64,000 nt of DNA from an uncultured Actinomycetes bacterium (GCA_900315165.1 OMXZ01000007.1:17377-81376), one strand, 5' to 3'. Positions 41,799-51,735 are shown, numbered from the stretch's first letter. The notes: generated by a model not told the origin, from the letters alone. Made by a program: numbers and translations.

Positions 41799-44700
41799 AT
41801 GGATCGCAAGTTCAAGTCCATGGACGGCAACGAGGCGGCGGCGTGGGCGTCGTATGCCTTCACCGAGGTGGCGGGCATCTACCCGATTACGCCGTCCAGC
41901 CCCATGGCCGACCACGTCGACCAGTGGGCTGCCCAGGGCATCAAGAACATCTTCGGTAACCCGGTCAAGGTTATCGAGATGGAGTCCGAGTCCGGCGCCT
42001 CCGGCACCGTTCACGGCTCGCTGGGCACCGGCGCGCTCACGACGACCTACACGGCGTCGCAGGGCCTGCTGCTCATGATCCCGAACATGTACAAGATCGC
42101 CGCCGAGCGCCTCCCGGGCGTCTTTCACGTGTCCGCCCGTCAGGTCGCCACGCATGCCCTGAACATCTTCGGCGACCACTCCGACGTCATGGCCTGCCGC
42201 CAGACCGGCTTCGCCATGCTCGCCGAGAGCAACGTCCAGCAGGTCATGGACCTCGCGCCCGTCGCGCACCTGTCCGCCATCGAGGGCCGTCTGCCCTTCC
42301 TGAACTTCTTCGACGGCTTCCGTACCTCGCACGAGATCCAGAAGATTGCCGTCTGGGACTTCGACGACCTCAAGGACATGGTCGATATGGACGCCGTCAA
42401 GGCCTTCCGCAACCACGCCCTGAACCCGGAGCACCCGCATGCCCGCGGCTCGCACGAGAACGGCGACATCTACTTCCAGCACCGCGAGGCCATCAACGGC
42501 GCCTATGAAGCCCTGCCCGCGATCGTGGAAGACTACATGAACAAGGTCAACGCCAAGCTCGGCACCGACTACGGCCTGTTCAACTACTACGGCGCTCCCG
42601 ACGCCGACCGCGTCGTGATCTGCATGGCTTCCTTCTGCGACACCCTCAAGGAGGTCATCGACTACCTCAACGCCCATGGCGAGAAGGTCGGCCTGATCGA
42701 GGTGCACCTCTTCCGTCCGTTCTCCATCAAGCACTTCGTCGACGTGCTGCCCGAGACGGCCAAGAAGATCGCCGTCCTCGACCGCACCAAGGAGCCCGGC
42801 TCCATCGGCGAGCCCCTCTACGAGGACGTCATCTCCGCGCTCTATGAGGCCGGCATTACCGACCGCATCGTGGTCGGCGGCCGCTATGGCCTGGGCTCCA
42901 AGGACGAGCAGCCCGCTGCCGCCTTCTCGGTCTACGAGGAGCTCAAGAAGGACGCCCCCGCCCGCGAGTTCACCATCGGCATCGTGGACGACGTCACCAA
43001 CCTGTCGCTCCCGATGGATCCCGACGCCCCCAACACCGCTGCCCCCGGCACCATCGAGTGCAAGTTCTGGGGTCTCGGCGGCGACGGTACCGTCGGTGCC
43101 AACAAGAACTCCATCAAGATCATCGGCGACCACACCGACAAGTACGTCCAGGCCTACTTCCAGTACGACTCCAAGAAGACCGGCGGCGTCACCATCAGGG
43201 CTTCAAGATGGCCCAGGACATCAAGCCGGGCGGCACCTTCCTGATCAACTGCCAGTGGAAGCCCGAGGATCTCGGCCGTCACCTCAACGCCGAGGCCAAG
43301 CGCTACATCGCCAAGAACAACATCAACGTCTACCTCATCGACGCCGTTGACCTGGCCGCCAAGGTTGGCATGGGCAAGCGCACCAACACCACCCTGCAGT
43401 CTGCCTTCTTCGCCCTGGCCCAGGTCCTTCCCGCCGAGGAGGCCATCCAGTACATGAAGGATGCGGCGACCAAGTCCTACGCCAAGAAGGGCCAGGAGAT
43501 CGTCGACAACAACCACAAGGCCATCGACGCCGGTGCCACCGCCTTCGTCAAGTTCGACGTGCCCGCCGACTGGGCCAACGCCACCGACGACGACCCCGAG
43601 GCCCAGCTCACCGGCCGCGAGGAGATCGTCAAGCAGGTCAAGGCCATCACCATCCCGGTCAACAACATGGACGGCGACAGCCTGCCCGTGTCCGCCTTCA
43701 TGGACTACGCCGACGGCCAGTGGGTCACCGGCGCCTCCCAGTACGAGAAGCGCGGCACCGCGGTCATGGTCCCGCATTGGAACCCCAACAACTGCATCCA
43801 GTGCGGCCAGTGCTCCTATGTCTGCTCGCACGCCACGATTCGCCTGGTCGCCATGGACGAGGCCGAGGCCGCTTCCGCGCCTGAGACCATGCGTTCCATC
43901 GACGCCATCGGCCCCAAGGCCAAGGGCATGAAGTTCGCCGTGGTCGTCTCCCCGCTCGACTGCATGGGCTGCTACAACTGCGTGGCCGTCTGCCCGGGCA
44001 AGAAGGGCGAGAAGGCCCTCACCATGGTGCCGCAGGCCGACGAGGCCGTCGAGCAGGCCAGCTTCGACTACGCCGTGGCCGAGGTCGCCGACAAGCCCGA
44101 GCTGCAGTCCGACAACGTCAAGGGCTCCCAGTTCCGTCAGCCCTATCTGGAGTTCTCCGGCTCCTGCGCCGGCTGCGCCGAGACCGCATACGCGCGCCTC
44201 GTCACCCAGCTCTACGGCGACCACATGTTCATCTCCAACGCCACCGGCTGCTCCTCGATCTGGGGCAACCCGGGCGCCGTCTCGCCGTTCACGGTCAACA
44301 AGGCCGGCCACGGCCCCGCGTGGAACAACTCCCTCTTCGAGGACAACGCGGAGCACGGCCTGGGCATGTACCTCGGCTATCAGGCCGTCCAGAACGAGCT
44401 GAAGGAGCACGCCTCCAAGCTCGCCCAGGGCGAGGGCGCTGCCGCCGAGGCCGCCACTGCCTGGCTCGAGTCCCTCGGCACCTATGAGGACAGCAAGGCC
44501 GCCGCGGTCAAGCTGCTCGACGCCATCGCGGGCTCCGACGACGCGGACGCCAAGTACCTGCGCGAGAACGGCCAGTACCTCACCAAGAAGAGCTTCTGGA
44601 TCTTCGGCGGCGACGGCTGGGCGTATGACATCGGCTTCGGCGGCCTGGACCACGTCCTTGCCTCCGGCAACAACGTCAACGTCTTCGTCTTCGACACCGA

Positions 44701-45244
44701 GATCTACTCCAACACGGGCGGCCAGGTCTCCAAGGCGTCCAACCTCGGCCAGCTCGGCCAGTTCGCCGCTTCCGGCAAGCCGACCAAGAAGAAGAGCCTG
44801 GCGGAGATCGAGATGACCTACGGCTACGTCTACGTCGCCCAGGTCGCCATGAGCGCCAACCCCAACCAGCTGCTCAAGGCCATCAAGGAGGCCGAGGCCT
44901 ACGACGGCCCGTCCCTGATCATCGGCTACTGCCCGTGCGAGCTGCACTCCATCAAGAAGGGCGGCATGATGCACTGCCAGGAGGAGATGAAGCGCGCCGT
45001 GGATTGCGGCTACTGGAACCTCTTCCGCTTCAACCCCGCCGCCGAGGAGGGCAAGAAGTTCACGCTCGACTCCAAGGAGCCGAAGGGTGGCTACCAGGAG
45101 TTCCTGCAGAACGAGGCCCGCTACGCCGGCCTGATGCGTTCCTTCCCCGATCGCGCCGAGGAGCTCTTCGCGCAGAACGAGGAGGCCGCCATGGCTCGCT
45201 ACGCGCACCTGCTCAAGCTCAAGGAGATGTACGCGGAGGCCTAG
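41799..45244 (+). pseudogene. nifJ: Pyruvate:ferredoxin (flavodoxin) oxidoreductase gene, broken by deletion and frameshift
   Basis: The first frame (41799-43244) begins MDRKFKSMDGNEAAAWAS and reads normally to QYDSKKTGGVTI, then turns to unrelated residues and stops. The second frame resumes at GFKMAQDIKPGGTFLINCQW and runs to 45244 with both ferredoxin clusters (CIQCGQCSYVCSH, CMGCYNCVAVCPG) and the TPP domain (GSCAGCAETAY) intact. The segment that normally follows GGVTI (SHLRFG...STYLI...ADFVACH, about 31 residues) is absent, so roughly 95 bp are missing at about 43197, in a length not divisible by three. Otherwise the gene is full length (about 1,150 codons) and undecayed, which suggests a very recent lesion or an assembly error. 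The start has AAGGAGAGGAG. Confidence 0.9.
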
Positions 45245-45340
45245 TCCTCACGTCGCTCCGTGCGGGGGCGCCGGTTCGTCCGTGTGCACCCCGCGCCCGC
45301 TGAGCCGGCCGCGTCGCTAGCGTACGCGTTCTGGCACGTC

Positions 45341-45370
45341 AGCCCTGGGATTTCGGTCCCGGGGCTTTTT
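45341..45370 (+). terminator. Terminator after nifJ
   Basis: AGCCCTGGGA (45341-45350) pairs with TCCCGGGGCT (45357-45366, one G:U pair), followed by TTTT. Confidence 0.8.
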
Positions 45371-45438
45371 GTGTCGCCGCCCTCCGCGTATCTCTCGTGT
45401 TGCCACTGCACTCCGCGCTCCAGCGCCCTTCGCGCCCC

Positions 45439-45666
45439 CGCACCCCCGCATGCTTGGTAATGTCATCCCCGCACCCCCGTATCGCTGGTAGGCGGTTACC
45501 AGCGATGCGGGGGTGCGGGGATTGTGACCTGCGCATTTGTCGCTCACACCCACGCATCGTTGGTAATCCGGATACCAACGATGCGTGGGTGCTGAGACTC
45601 TGAGCTGCACTTTTATAGTTCACACCCCCATATCGTTGGTAAAGGCTCACCAACGATATGGGGGTG
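45439..45666. repeat. Palindromic repeat array B (downstream of nifJ)
   Basis: Seven copies of the same 20-bp unit as array A, arranged as three hairpins plus one single copy. Pairs are 45470-45489 with 45498-45517 (CGCTGGT variant, one wobble), 45547-45564 with 45574-45591 (CACCCACGC variant, perfect) and 45623-45640 with 45649-45666 (CATATCG variant, perfect). The lone inverted copy is at 45439-45458. Loops are 8-9 nt. Differences between hairpins are matched on both arms. It lies between the converging nifJ and MATE genes. Confidence 0.85.
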
Positions 45667-45767
45667 CGCTGCGTGTGGCGCGAGGTGAGGTGGACGTGGT
45701 TAGCGAGGCGAGGCCGATCAAAACGAGGTCGGCGAGGTGAAGTGTGCCGAGGTGAAGGTGAGCCTAG

Positions 45768-47132
45768 CTAGGCGGCACGCTCTTCCTCGGCGAGCTCGTG
45801 CAGGATCCCGTGCTCCATGGGCAGGCTGATGCCGAAGGTGATGAGGTCGGTCACGGGCTGGGCCAGCTGCACGCCCATGAGCCCCAGCAGCGGCGGGAGC
45901 ACTACGACCACGGGCCCGAGTACTAGGCCCAGCCGGCAGGCGCCCAGGATGGTGGCGCGCCACATGCGGCCGGTGGTTTGGAGCAGGAAATTGGTGATCA
46001 TGGCCGACCCCGTGAAGGGCAGGGTCACGCTCTCGATGCGCAGGGCCAGCACCGCGATGGGAATGACCTCGGGATCGTCGGAGAAGATGCGCACAATGGG
46101 CTCGGCGAAAGCAAAGGTACAGACGCCGATTGCTGCAACGACGACAAAGGCGGTCCGTTTGGAGAAGTGGTAGCCGGCGCGGATGCGGTCGTACTTTTTG
46201 GCTCCGTAGTTGTAGCCGATGGTGGGCTGGAAGCCCTGGCCGATGCCGATCTGCATGTAGTTGCCCAGGCTGCTGACGCGCTGCACGATGGCCATGGCCG
46301 CGATGGCCGCGTCGCCGAAGGGGCGTGCCGCCAGGTTGAGCAGCGTGGTCGCCATGCCCAGCATCACCTGACGGACGAGGGAGGGGAAGCCGCCGTTGAA
46401 GATTTCGCCGACCATCGCGCGGTCGGGCCGGCGCAGCCAGCTGGGCGAGAGGGGCGTGATGTCGACGCGGTTCATCAGGTAGCAGAGGAAAAAGAAGCTC
46501 ATCCCCTCGCAGATCACGGTGGAGGTGGCGCTACCCGCGATGCCCATCCCGACCACGTAAATGAGGATGGGGGTGAGCACCGTGTTGAAGACGGCGCCGC
46601 TCATGATGGCGAGCATGGAATAGAAGGCCTCGCCCTCCATGCGCAGCTGGAAATTGAGCATGAGGGTGGAGCACATAAAGGGGGCGCCCATCATGATGAT
46701 GCCCACGAAGACCCGCGCGTAGGGGAGGATCGTTGCGGTGGAACCCGACAACAGGCAGATCGGGACGATGAAGATGTTGCCCAGCACCGCGATCAGGATG
46801 CCCGCGATGAGTGAGCCCGCGAGGCCCACGTTGGTATAGACGCAGGCGAGCTCGCGGTCCTGGCGCCCGAGCGCGCGCGAGATGGCGTTGCCGGTGCCTT
46901 GCCCCAGGCCGAAGCCCACGGATTGGATGAGCGTCATCGCCACAAACGAGATGCCCACGGCGCCCTCGGCCGACGTACCTAGCTGGCTCACGAAATAGGT
47001 GTCGCAGATGTTGTAGATGGCGGTGACGAGGTTGGCGAGGATGGCGGGACCGGCCAAAGTGAGGACAAGCCGCTCCACCGGCGCTTCGGTCATCTGTTTG
47101 AATTTTTCATCTGTTGTCTGATTTGCGCTCAT
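45768..47132 (-). CDS. MATE family efflux transporter (third, distinct copy)
   Basis: About 454 residues from the ATG at 47132 (an ATG at 47141 is also possible). Twelve helices; the N-terminal ERLVLTLAGPAILANLVTAI and the GIGQGFQPTIGYNYGAKKYD motif are typical of the bacterial DinF/NorM-like MATE branch. It is not close to the tandem MATE pair at 3-6 kb. It lies alone on the minus strand between repeat array B and the divergent lysine cluster. No strong ribosome site is visible. Drug or metabolite efflux is expected; the substrate is unknown. Confidence 0.88.
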   Translation of the reverse strand: MSANQTTDEKFKQMTEAPVERLVLTLAGPAILANLVTAIYNICDTYFVSQLGTSAEGAVGISFVAMTLIQSVGFGLGQGTGNAISRALGRQDRELACVYTNVGLAGSLIAGILIAVLGNIFIVPICLLSGSTATILPYARVFVGIIMMGAPFMCSTLMLNFQLRMEGEAFYSMLAIMSGAVFNTVLTPILIYVVGMGIAGSATSTVICEGMSFFFLCYLMNRVDITPLSPSWLRRPDRAMVGEIFNGGFPSLVRQVMLGMATTLLNLAARPFGDAAIAAMAIVQRVSSLGNYMQIGIGQGFQPTIGYNYGAKKYDRIRAGYHFSKRTAFVVVAAIGVCTFAFAEPIVRIFSDDPEVIPIAVLALRIESVTLPFTGSAMITNFLLQTTGRMWRATILGACRLGLVLGPVVVVLPPLLGLMGVQLAQPVTDLITFGISLPMEHGILHELAEEERAA

Positions 47133-47253
47133 GGGGCACATGATAGGACGGATGTGCCCCTCCCGTCATCTTGTCACGAAGCGGCAACGTGGTGCAGGTA
47201 GAATCTGCGTCGATACGCGCACGGCCAGCAGACGACGACAGACGGGAGAAGAC

Positions 47254-48396
47254 ATGCGCCTCAACGCGCGACTCGACACGCTCGCGCCCTCAGGCATCCG
47301 GCGCTACGCCGCCATGGCTCGCGAGGTGCCGGGTTGCATCTCGCTCACGCTGGGCGAGCCGGGCGAAGTCACCCCCGAGCCGATTCGAGAGGTGGCGCGC
47401 GAGGATCTGGTGGCGGGCAAGACGCACTATCCACCCAACGCCGGCACGCCCGCCTTGCGCACGGCGATCGCCGAGCACGAGCGCGGCTGGGGGCTCGCCT
47501 TCGCGCCCGACGACGTGGTGCTGACCATCGGCGCGACCGAGGCGCTGGCCTCGACCTTTGCCGCGCTGCTCAACCCCGGCGACGAGGTGATCGTCCCCAC
47601 GCCCGCTTTCTCGCTCTACGCTTCGCAGGTTGCGCTGCTCCAAGGCGTGCCCGTGACGCTGCCCACGGAGAAGACGAACTTCCAGCTGCGCGCCGACAGA
47701 CTCGCAGAGGCCGTCACGCCCCGGACCCGCGCGATTGTCTTGAACTCGCCCAACAACCCCACCGGCTGCGTGCTCGACGCCGAGAGCCTGGACGCCGTGG
47801 CCGACCTCACCGAGCGGCACGACCTCGTGGTGGTATGCGATGATGTGTACGCTGACCTGGTGTTTGACGAGGGGTTCGAGCGGTTTGCCTGCCGGCACCC
47901 CGAGCTCGCGGACCGCACGGTGGTGGTCGGCAGCTTCAGCAAACCATGGGCGATGACCGGCTGGCGCATGGGCTGGGCGGCGGCGCGCGGCGAGCTGGTG
48001 GAGGCGATCGCCAAGGCCCACCAGTTCCTCGTGTCGTGTTCACCGGCGTTTGTGCAGCGTGCGGGCGAGGTGGCGCTGGCGGTTGATGCGTCGCCCTTGC
48101 GCGATGCCTGGCATGCGCGACGCGACCGCGTGGTGGCCGCCTGTGCCGAGATGGGCCTCCCGCTCGTGCGCCCGGCGGGTGCCTTCTACGCGTTTCCGCA
48201 GGTAAACGATTTGGAGATCTCGTGCGAGGTCTTCTGTGAGCGTGCCATCCGCGAGGCGGGTGTCGCGCTCGTGCCGGGCACCTGCTTCGGCACGGAAGGC
48301 TACGTTCGCCTCTCCTACGCCGCGGCCGACGACGTGCTCGACGATGGCCTTGCCCGCCTTGCGAGATTCGTGCGCGACTTGCGGATGGAGGGCTGA
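47254..48396 (+). CDS. Class I/II PLP aminotransferase, probably N-acetyl-LL-diaminopimelate aminotransferase
   Basis: 380 residues from ATG 47254 (GGGAGAAGAC upstream). It is a fold type I aminotransferase with the PLP lysine in GSFSKPWAMTGWRMGW (around residue 233), NSPNNPTGCV, and an RLSYA-type arginine at the C-terminus. The M20 deacetylase starts 1 nt after its stop codon and lysA, dapA, dapB and an acetyl-type dapD follow. This context points to the acetyl branch of lysine synthesis (PatA-like step, N-acetyl-2-amino-6-oxopimelate to N-acetyl-LL-DAP). The family alone would only say aminotransferase. Confidence 0.8.
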   Translation: MRLNARLDTLAPSGIRRYAAMAREVPGCISLTLGEPGEVTPEPIREVAREDLVAGKTHYPPNAGTPALRTAIAEHERGWGLAFAPDDVVLTIGATEALASTFAALLNPGDEVIVPTPAFSLYASQVALLQGVPVTLPTEKTNFQLRADRLAEAVTPRTRAIVLNSPNNPTGCVLDAESLDAVADLTERHDLVVVCDDVYADLVFDEGFERFACRHPELADRTVVVGSFSKPWAMTGWRMGWAAARGELVEAIAKAHQFLVSCSPAFVQRAGEVALAVDASPLRDAWHARRDRVVAACAEMGLPLVRPAGAFYAFPQVNDLEISCEVFCERAIREAGVALVPGTCFGTEGYVRLSYAAADDVLDDGLARLARFVRDLRMEG

Positions 48397-48397
48397 G

Positions 48398-49540
48398 ATG
48401 GTGGGAGACATCGTCGTGCCCGCGAGCGCTGAACCTACCGCCGAGCTGCTGCGACGCTACCGACGTGACCTGCACCAGATCCCCGAGCTGGACGACGACC
48501 TGCCCGAGACCATCGCCTACGTGCGCGCGGTCCTCGAGGCCCTGCCCTGCGACAAGACGATCTTCAGCCCCGCGACCTCGACGATTTGCTGCTTCTTTGA
48601 CCGCGGGACGGAGCACGCGACCGCCGTCCGTTCCGACATGGACGCCCTGCCCGTGACCGAGCGGACCGGCCGTGACTTTTCCTCGCACCATCCCGGCTGC
48701 ATGCACGCCTGCGGTCACGATGGCCACATGGCCATGGTGCTCGGCCTGGCGCAGCACGTTGCCCGTCACCTCGATGAGCTGCCGCGCTCGCTTCTGCTCG
48801 TCTTCCAGCCGGCGGAGGAGACGACAGGCGGCGCCAAACGCGTCTGCGAATCGGGCGTCTTCGAGCGGCTGGGCGTGGACCGCATCTACGGCTTTCACCT
48901 GTGGCCCGAGCTGCCGTACGGCACGGTCGCCTCGCGTCCAGGCGCGCTGCTCGCCGCCTCCAACGAGACGACCGTCACGATCGAGGGCACAGCCTCGCAC
49001 ATCGCGCGTGCCGAGCTGGGGCACGACGCGCTGGAGGCGGGCGCGCGATTCCTCTTGGACGCATACGCGCTGGTAGAGGAAGCGCGGCGCGAGGAACCCT
49101 GCGTGCTCAAGTTCGGCCGCATGGAGGCCGGCAGCGTCCGCAACCAGATCGCTGACCGCGCGCGTCTGGAGGGGAGCCTGCGCACGTTCTCGGTGGAGAT
49201 GGGCGAGCGGCTGCGCGCCGAGCTGCCAGCGCTGGCCGAGCGCGATGCCGCAGCGCTGGGTTGCACGGCGCGCGTCCACTTCAGCGAGGGCTATCCGCCC
49301 GTCACCAACGATGCCGCGCTCTACGCGTGCGTTCGCGACGTGATTCCCGAGCTGCAAACGCTGGACGTCCCGCTCATGATCGCCGAGGATTTCGCCTGGT
49401 ATCAGCGGTGGCTCCCGGGTGTCTTCCTACTGCTGGGCACCGGTGGCGACGCGCCGCTCCACTCCGACCGCTTCGACTTCGACGAAGACGTGCTCATGCG
49501 CGGCCTAGCCGTCTACGAGCGCCTCGTCCGCCTGCCGTAG
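48398..49540 (+). CDS. M20-family amidohydrolase, probably N-acetyldiaminopimelate deacetylase
   Basis: 380 residues from ATG 48398, coupled to the aminotransferase stop. The metal-site motifs of the M20D group are present: SDMDALPVTE, HACGHDGHMAM and FQPAEETTGGAKR (catalytic Glu pair). The dimerisation domain (NETTVTIEGTASHIARAELG) is in its usual place. M20D members include the deacetylase of the acetyl lysine pathway, which releases LL-DAP, and aminoacyl or IAA-amino acid hydrolases. The cluster makes the lysine role most likely. Confidence 0.82.
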   Translation: MVGDIVVPASAEPTAELLRRYRRDLHQIPELDDDLPETIAYVRAVLEALPCDKTIFSPATSTICCFFDRGTEHATAVRSDMDALPVTERTGRDFSSHHPGCMHACGHDGHMAMVLGLAQHVARHLDELPRSLLLVFQPAEETTGGAKRVCESGVFERLGVDRIYGFHLWPELPYGTVASRPGALLAASNETTVTIEGTASHIARAELGHDALEAGARFLLDAYALVEEARREEPCVLKFGRMEAGSVRNQIADRARLEGSLRTFSVEMGERLRAELPALAERDAAALGCTARVHFSEGYPPVTNDAALYACVRDVIPELQTLDVPLMIAEDFAWYQRWLPGVFLLLGTGGDAPLHSDRFDFDEDVLMRGLAVYERLVRLP

Positions 49541-49591
49541 GTGCTTACAATCGCAGCGCTTTACTCCCGTCTGGCGACGGCTACGTAGTGC

Positions 49592-49743
49592 CCAACAACG
49601 ATTACGTACTCCTCGACAACGAACTCGCAGCCCCCGACAACGACTACGTCGATTTGCGAGCTACGGACTGCGCTAGGTCGCAGACCAACGAGTTCGTTGT
49701 TGATGACTACGAGCTCGTTGTACGTGACAACGTAATTGTTGTC
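49592..49743. repeat. ACAACGA repeat cluster before lysA
   Basis: Forward units (CAACAACGATTACGTA, GACAACGAACTCG, GACAACGACTACGT) are followed by inverted ones (CGAGTTCGTTGTTG, GAGCTCGTTGTACGTG) and by GACAACGTAATTGTTGTC (49726-49743). The arms ACAACGAACTCG (49616-49627) and CGAGTTCGTTGT (49689-49700) match perfectly over 12 bp. It occupies the start of the 606-bp gap between the deacetylase and lysA. Confidence 0.65.
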
Positions 49744-49887
49744 AGTATGGCGATTGGGATGCTTGGATAAGGGAAAAAGTCGTTCCGAAAAGTGTCACGG
49801 ATAGCCATAAAGTCCCTTGGAAAAGTGTTTAAAAAACTAATAAATGCTGATAAACGTAGCCACCAGGTGCCAGCTGGCGTCATCGGT

Positions 49888-49945
49888 AAATCGCGCTGTC
49901 GCAATGCGATTTTTTCTTAGAATCGCACTGTCATAGTGCAATTTG
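49888..49945 (+). promoter_or_regulatory. Twin palindromic sites in the lysA upstream region
   Basis: AAATCGC-11 nt-GCGATTT (49888-49912) and GAATCGCACTGTCATAGTGC (49920-49939, inner CACT-gtcat-AGTG) are variants of one site and share CTGTC and TGC(G/A)ATTT at the same spacing. They lie 32 bp apart, three helical turns. A cooperative repressor site for lysA is possible; the regulator is not identified. Confidence 0.5.
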
Positions 49946-50146
49946 AGCAGGAGATTAAGAATATCTGGCCAAACGGAAGACAGCGCCGGAGCGCTGGAAC
50001 TCTGCCAGTACCTCCTGGTGCGCCACGGGGGCAATCATGGCGAACGCGTTACAAGCTGTGGTCCAGCCCGCGAAATGCCCCGTATGCGGGGAGGCGCGGT
50101 CTACGCGATGTGCTTTGCTATACTCATGCTTTTCTGGCCGACGGCG
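49946..50146 (+). other. Leader region of lysA
   Basis: 200 bp between the twin sites and lysA. A TATACT -10-like element is at 50119-50124. A short open frame from the ATG at 50038 contains a CPVCG zinc-ribbon-like motif (AKCPVCGEARSTR), but there is no ribosome site and no family match, so it is not called as a gene. No lysine riboswitch core is recognisable. Confidence 0.35.
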
Positions 50147-51580
50147 ATGGGAGTGGGGGCGAAGACGAGCGTGGCACAGACGGAGCGGATACAGCTAGAT
50201 GCGACGCGGGCCGAGGAGCTTGCCGCGACCTATGGCACGCCGCTCTACCTCTACGACGAAGCTGCTATCCGCGCCCGCACCCGTGCGCTCAAGGATGCCT
50301 TCGCCTGGAACCCGGGCTTCCGCGAGTACTTCGCCGTCAAGGCCACACCCAACCCCAGCATCATCCGGCTCTTGGCCGAGGAGGGATGCGGTTGCGACTG
50401 CGCCACGGCGCCCGAGCTGCTGCTCGCCCAGGCCTGTGGCCTGACTCGCCACGACATGATCCTCACCTCCAACGACACGCCCGCCGCCGATTACCGCCTG
50501 GCTGCGGAGCTCGGCGCGGTCGTCAATTTCGATGCGGCTGACATGCCCGCCTACTGGGAGGGGCACGTCGGCGCTCTGCCGCGCACGGTCTGCTGCCGCG
50601 TGAACCCCGGCGGCACCTTCGAGGCGGCCAACGGGATCATCGGCACGCCCGAGGACTCCAAATTCGGCATGACCGTCCCCCAGCTGCGCGAGACCTTCGC
50701 CTACCTGCGCGACCATGGCGTCGAGGAGTTCGGCGTGCACGCCTTCCTCGCCAGCAATACGCTGGGCGGTGACTACTACCCGCGCCTGGCACGCCAGCTT
50801 TTCGAGCTCGTCGTTGACCTGGCACGCGACCTGGACATCCAAATCGGCTTCGTGGACCTGTCCGGCGGCATCGGTATCCCGTACGACCCGGCCGACGCCG
50901 ACCGCGCCAACGATATCGCTGCCATCGGCCAGGGCGTGCGCCGCGCCTACGAGGACGTGCTCGTTCCCGCGGGCATGGGCGATGTCGCTCTCTACGCCGA
51001 GCTGGGCCGTTGGCTCCTTGCGCCGGCGGGCGCCCTGCTCACGCGCGTGATTCACGAGAAGGAGACCTACCGCCGCTACCTGGGCGTGGACGCCTGCTCC
51101 GCCAACCTCATGCGCCCGCAGCTCTACGGCGCCTACCATCGCATCGATGTCCTTGGCCGCGAAGACGAACCCGCGCTCGCCACCTACAACGTGGTGGGCG
51201 GTCTCTGCGAAAACGGCGACCAGCTCGCCCAGGACCGTCCGCTGCCCGAGACCCACCCCAGTGACCTGCTGCTGATCCACGACGTGGGTGCGCACGGCCA
51301 CTCCATGGGCTACAACTACAACGGCAAGCTCCGCAGCGCCGAGGTGCTGCTGCATGCCGATGGCACGTCCGAGCTGATCCGCCGCGCCGAGCGTGTGACC
51401 GATTACTTCGCGACGCTCGATGCGACCGAGGTCGGCCGCCGCGCCCTCGCTCTCGCGGCCCGATGGCAGGGCTCCCGAGCTGCGGATATGTCGGAGGCTG
51501 ATGCGCGTGGAACTGCCGCCGAGTCGGAGGGCGTGGTCGTGACCAGCATCGACAACGGGGACTCCAAGCGAAAGCTCTAG
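50147..51580 (+). CDS. lysA: Diaminopimelate decarboxylase
   Basis: About 477 residues from ATG 50147; a GTG at 50171 is an alternative, and neither has a strong ribosome site. It is a fold type III PLP decarboxylase with the PLP Lys in FAVKATPNPSIIRLL, a glycine-rich loop DLSGGIGIPY, and a substrate/PLP-binding segment VVGGLCENGDQLA in which the Cys-Glu of the active site is visible. It converts meso-DAP to lysine. The usual EPGR is replaced by AELGRW and the tail is extended by 50 Ser/Ala-rich residues. dapA follows on the same strand. Confidence 0.87.
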   Translation: MGVGAKTSVAQTERIQLDATRAEELAATYGTPLYLYDEAAIRARTRALKDAFAWNPGFREYFAVKATPNPSIIRLLAEEGCGCDCATAPELLLAQACGLTRHDMILTSNDTPAADYRLAAELGAVVNFDAADMPAYWEGHVGALPRTVCCRVNPGGTFEAANGIIGTPEDSKFGMTVPQLRETFAYLRDHGVEEFGVHAFLASNTLGGDYYPRLARQLFELVVDLARDLDIQIGFVDLSGGIGIPYDPADADRANDIAAIGQGVRRAYEDVLVPAGMGDVALYAELGRWLLAPAGALLTRVIHEKETYRRYLGVDACSANLMRPQLYGAYHRIDVLGREDEPALATYNVVGGLCENGDQLAQDRPLPETHPSDLLLIHDVGAHGHSMGYNYNGKLRSAEVLLHADGTSELIRRAERVTDYFATLDATEVGRRALALAARWQGSRAADMSEADARGTAAESEGVVVTSIDNGDSKRKL

Positions 51581-51735
51581 CCAGTAGGTCCGGGCGTCGC
51601 CCGGGGTTGCTGGCCACCTCACCGCGTAGACGTCGTGGCTGCTGAAGCCGCGTCCGTCTTCGCTCCGCCGCCCAAGTGGACGGAATCGCTTACCGAAAAA
51701 TCGCCAAATTCGGCGCAATCAGAAAGGAAACTACT

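Noticed and set aside
43154..45208. 684-codon minus-strand frame opposite nifJ
   Set aside because: Shadow of the second half of nifJ; no recognisable domain.
49865..50146. Lysine riboswitch upstream of lysA
   Set aside because: The conserved L-box segments are not recognisable; the region holds palindromic sites instead.
50038..50201. Small open frame with a CPVCG zinc-ribbon-like motif before lysA
   Set aside because: No ribosome site, Arg/Trp-rich ending typical of a chance frame, and overlap with the lysA start region.
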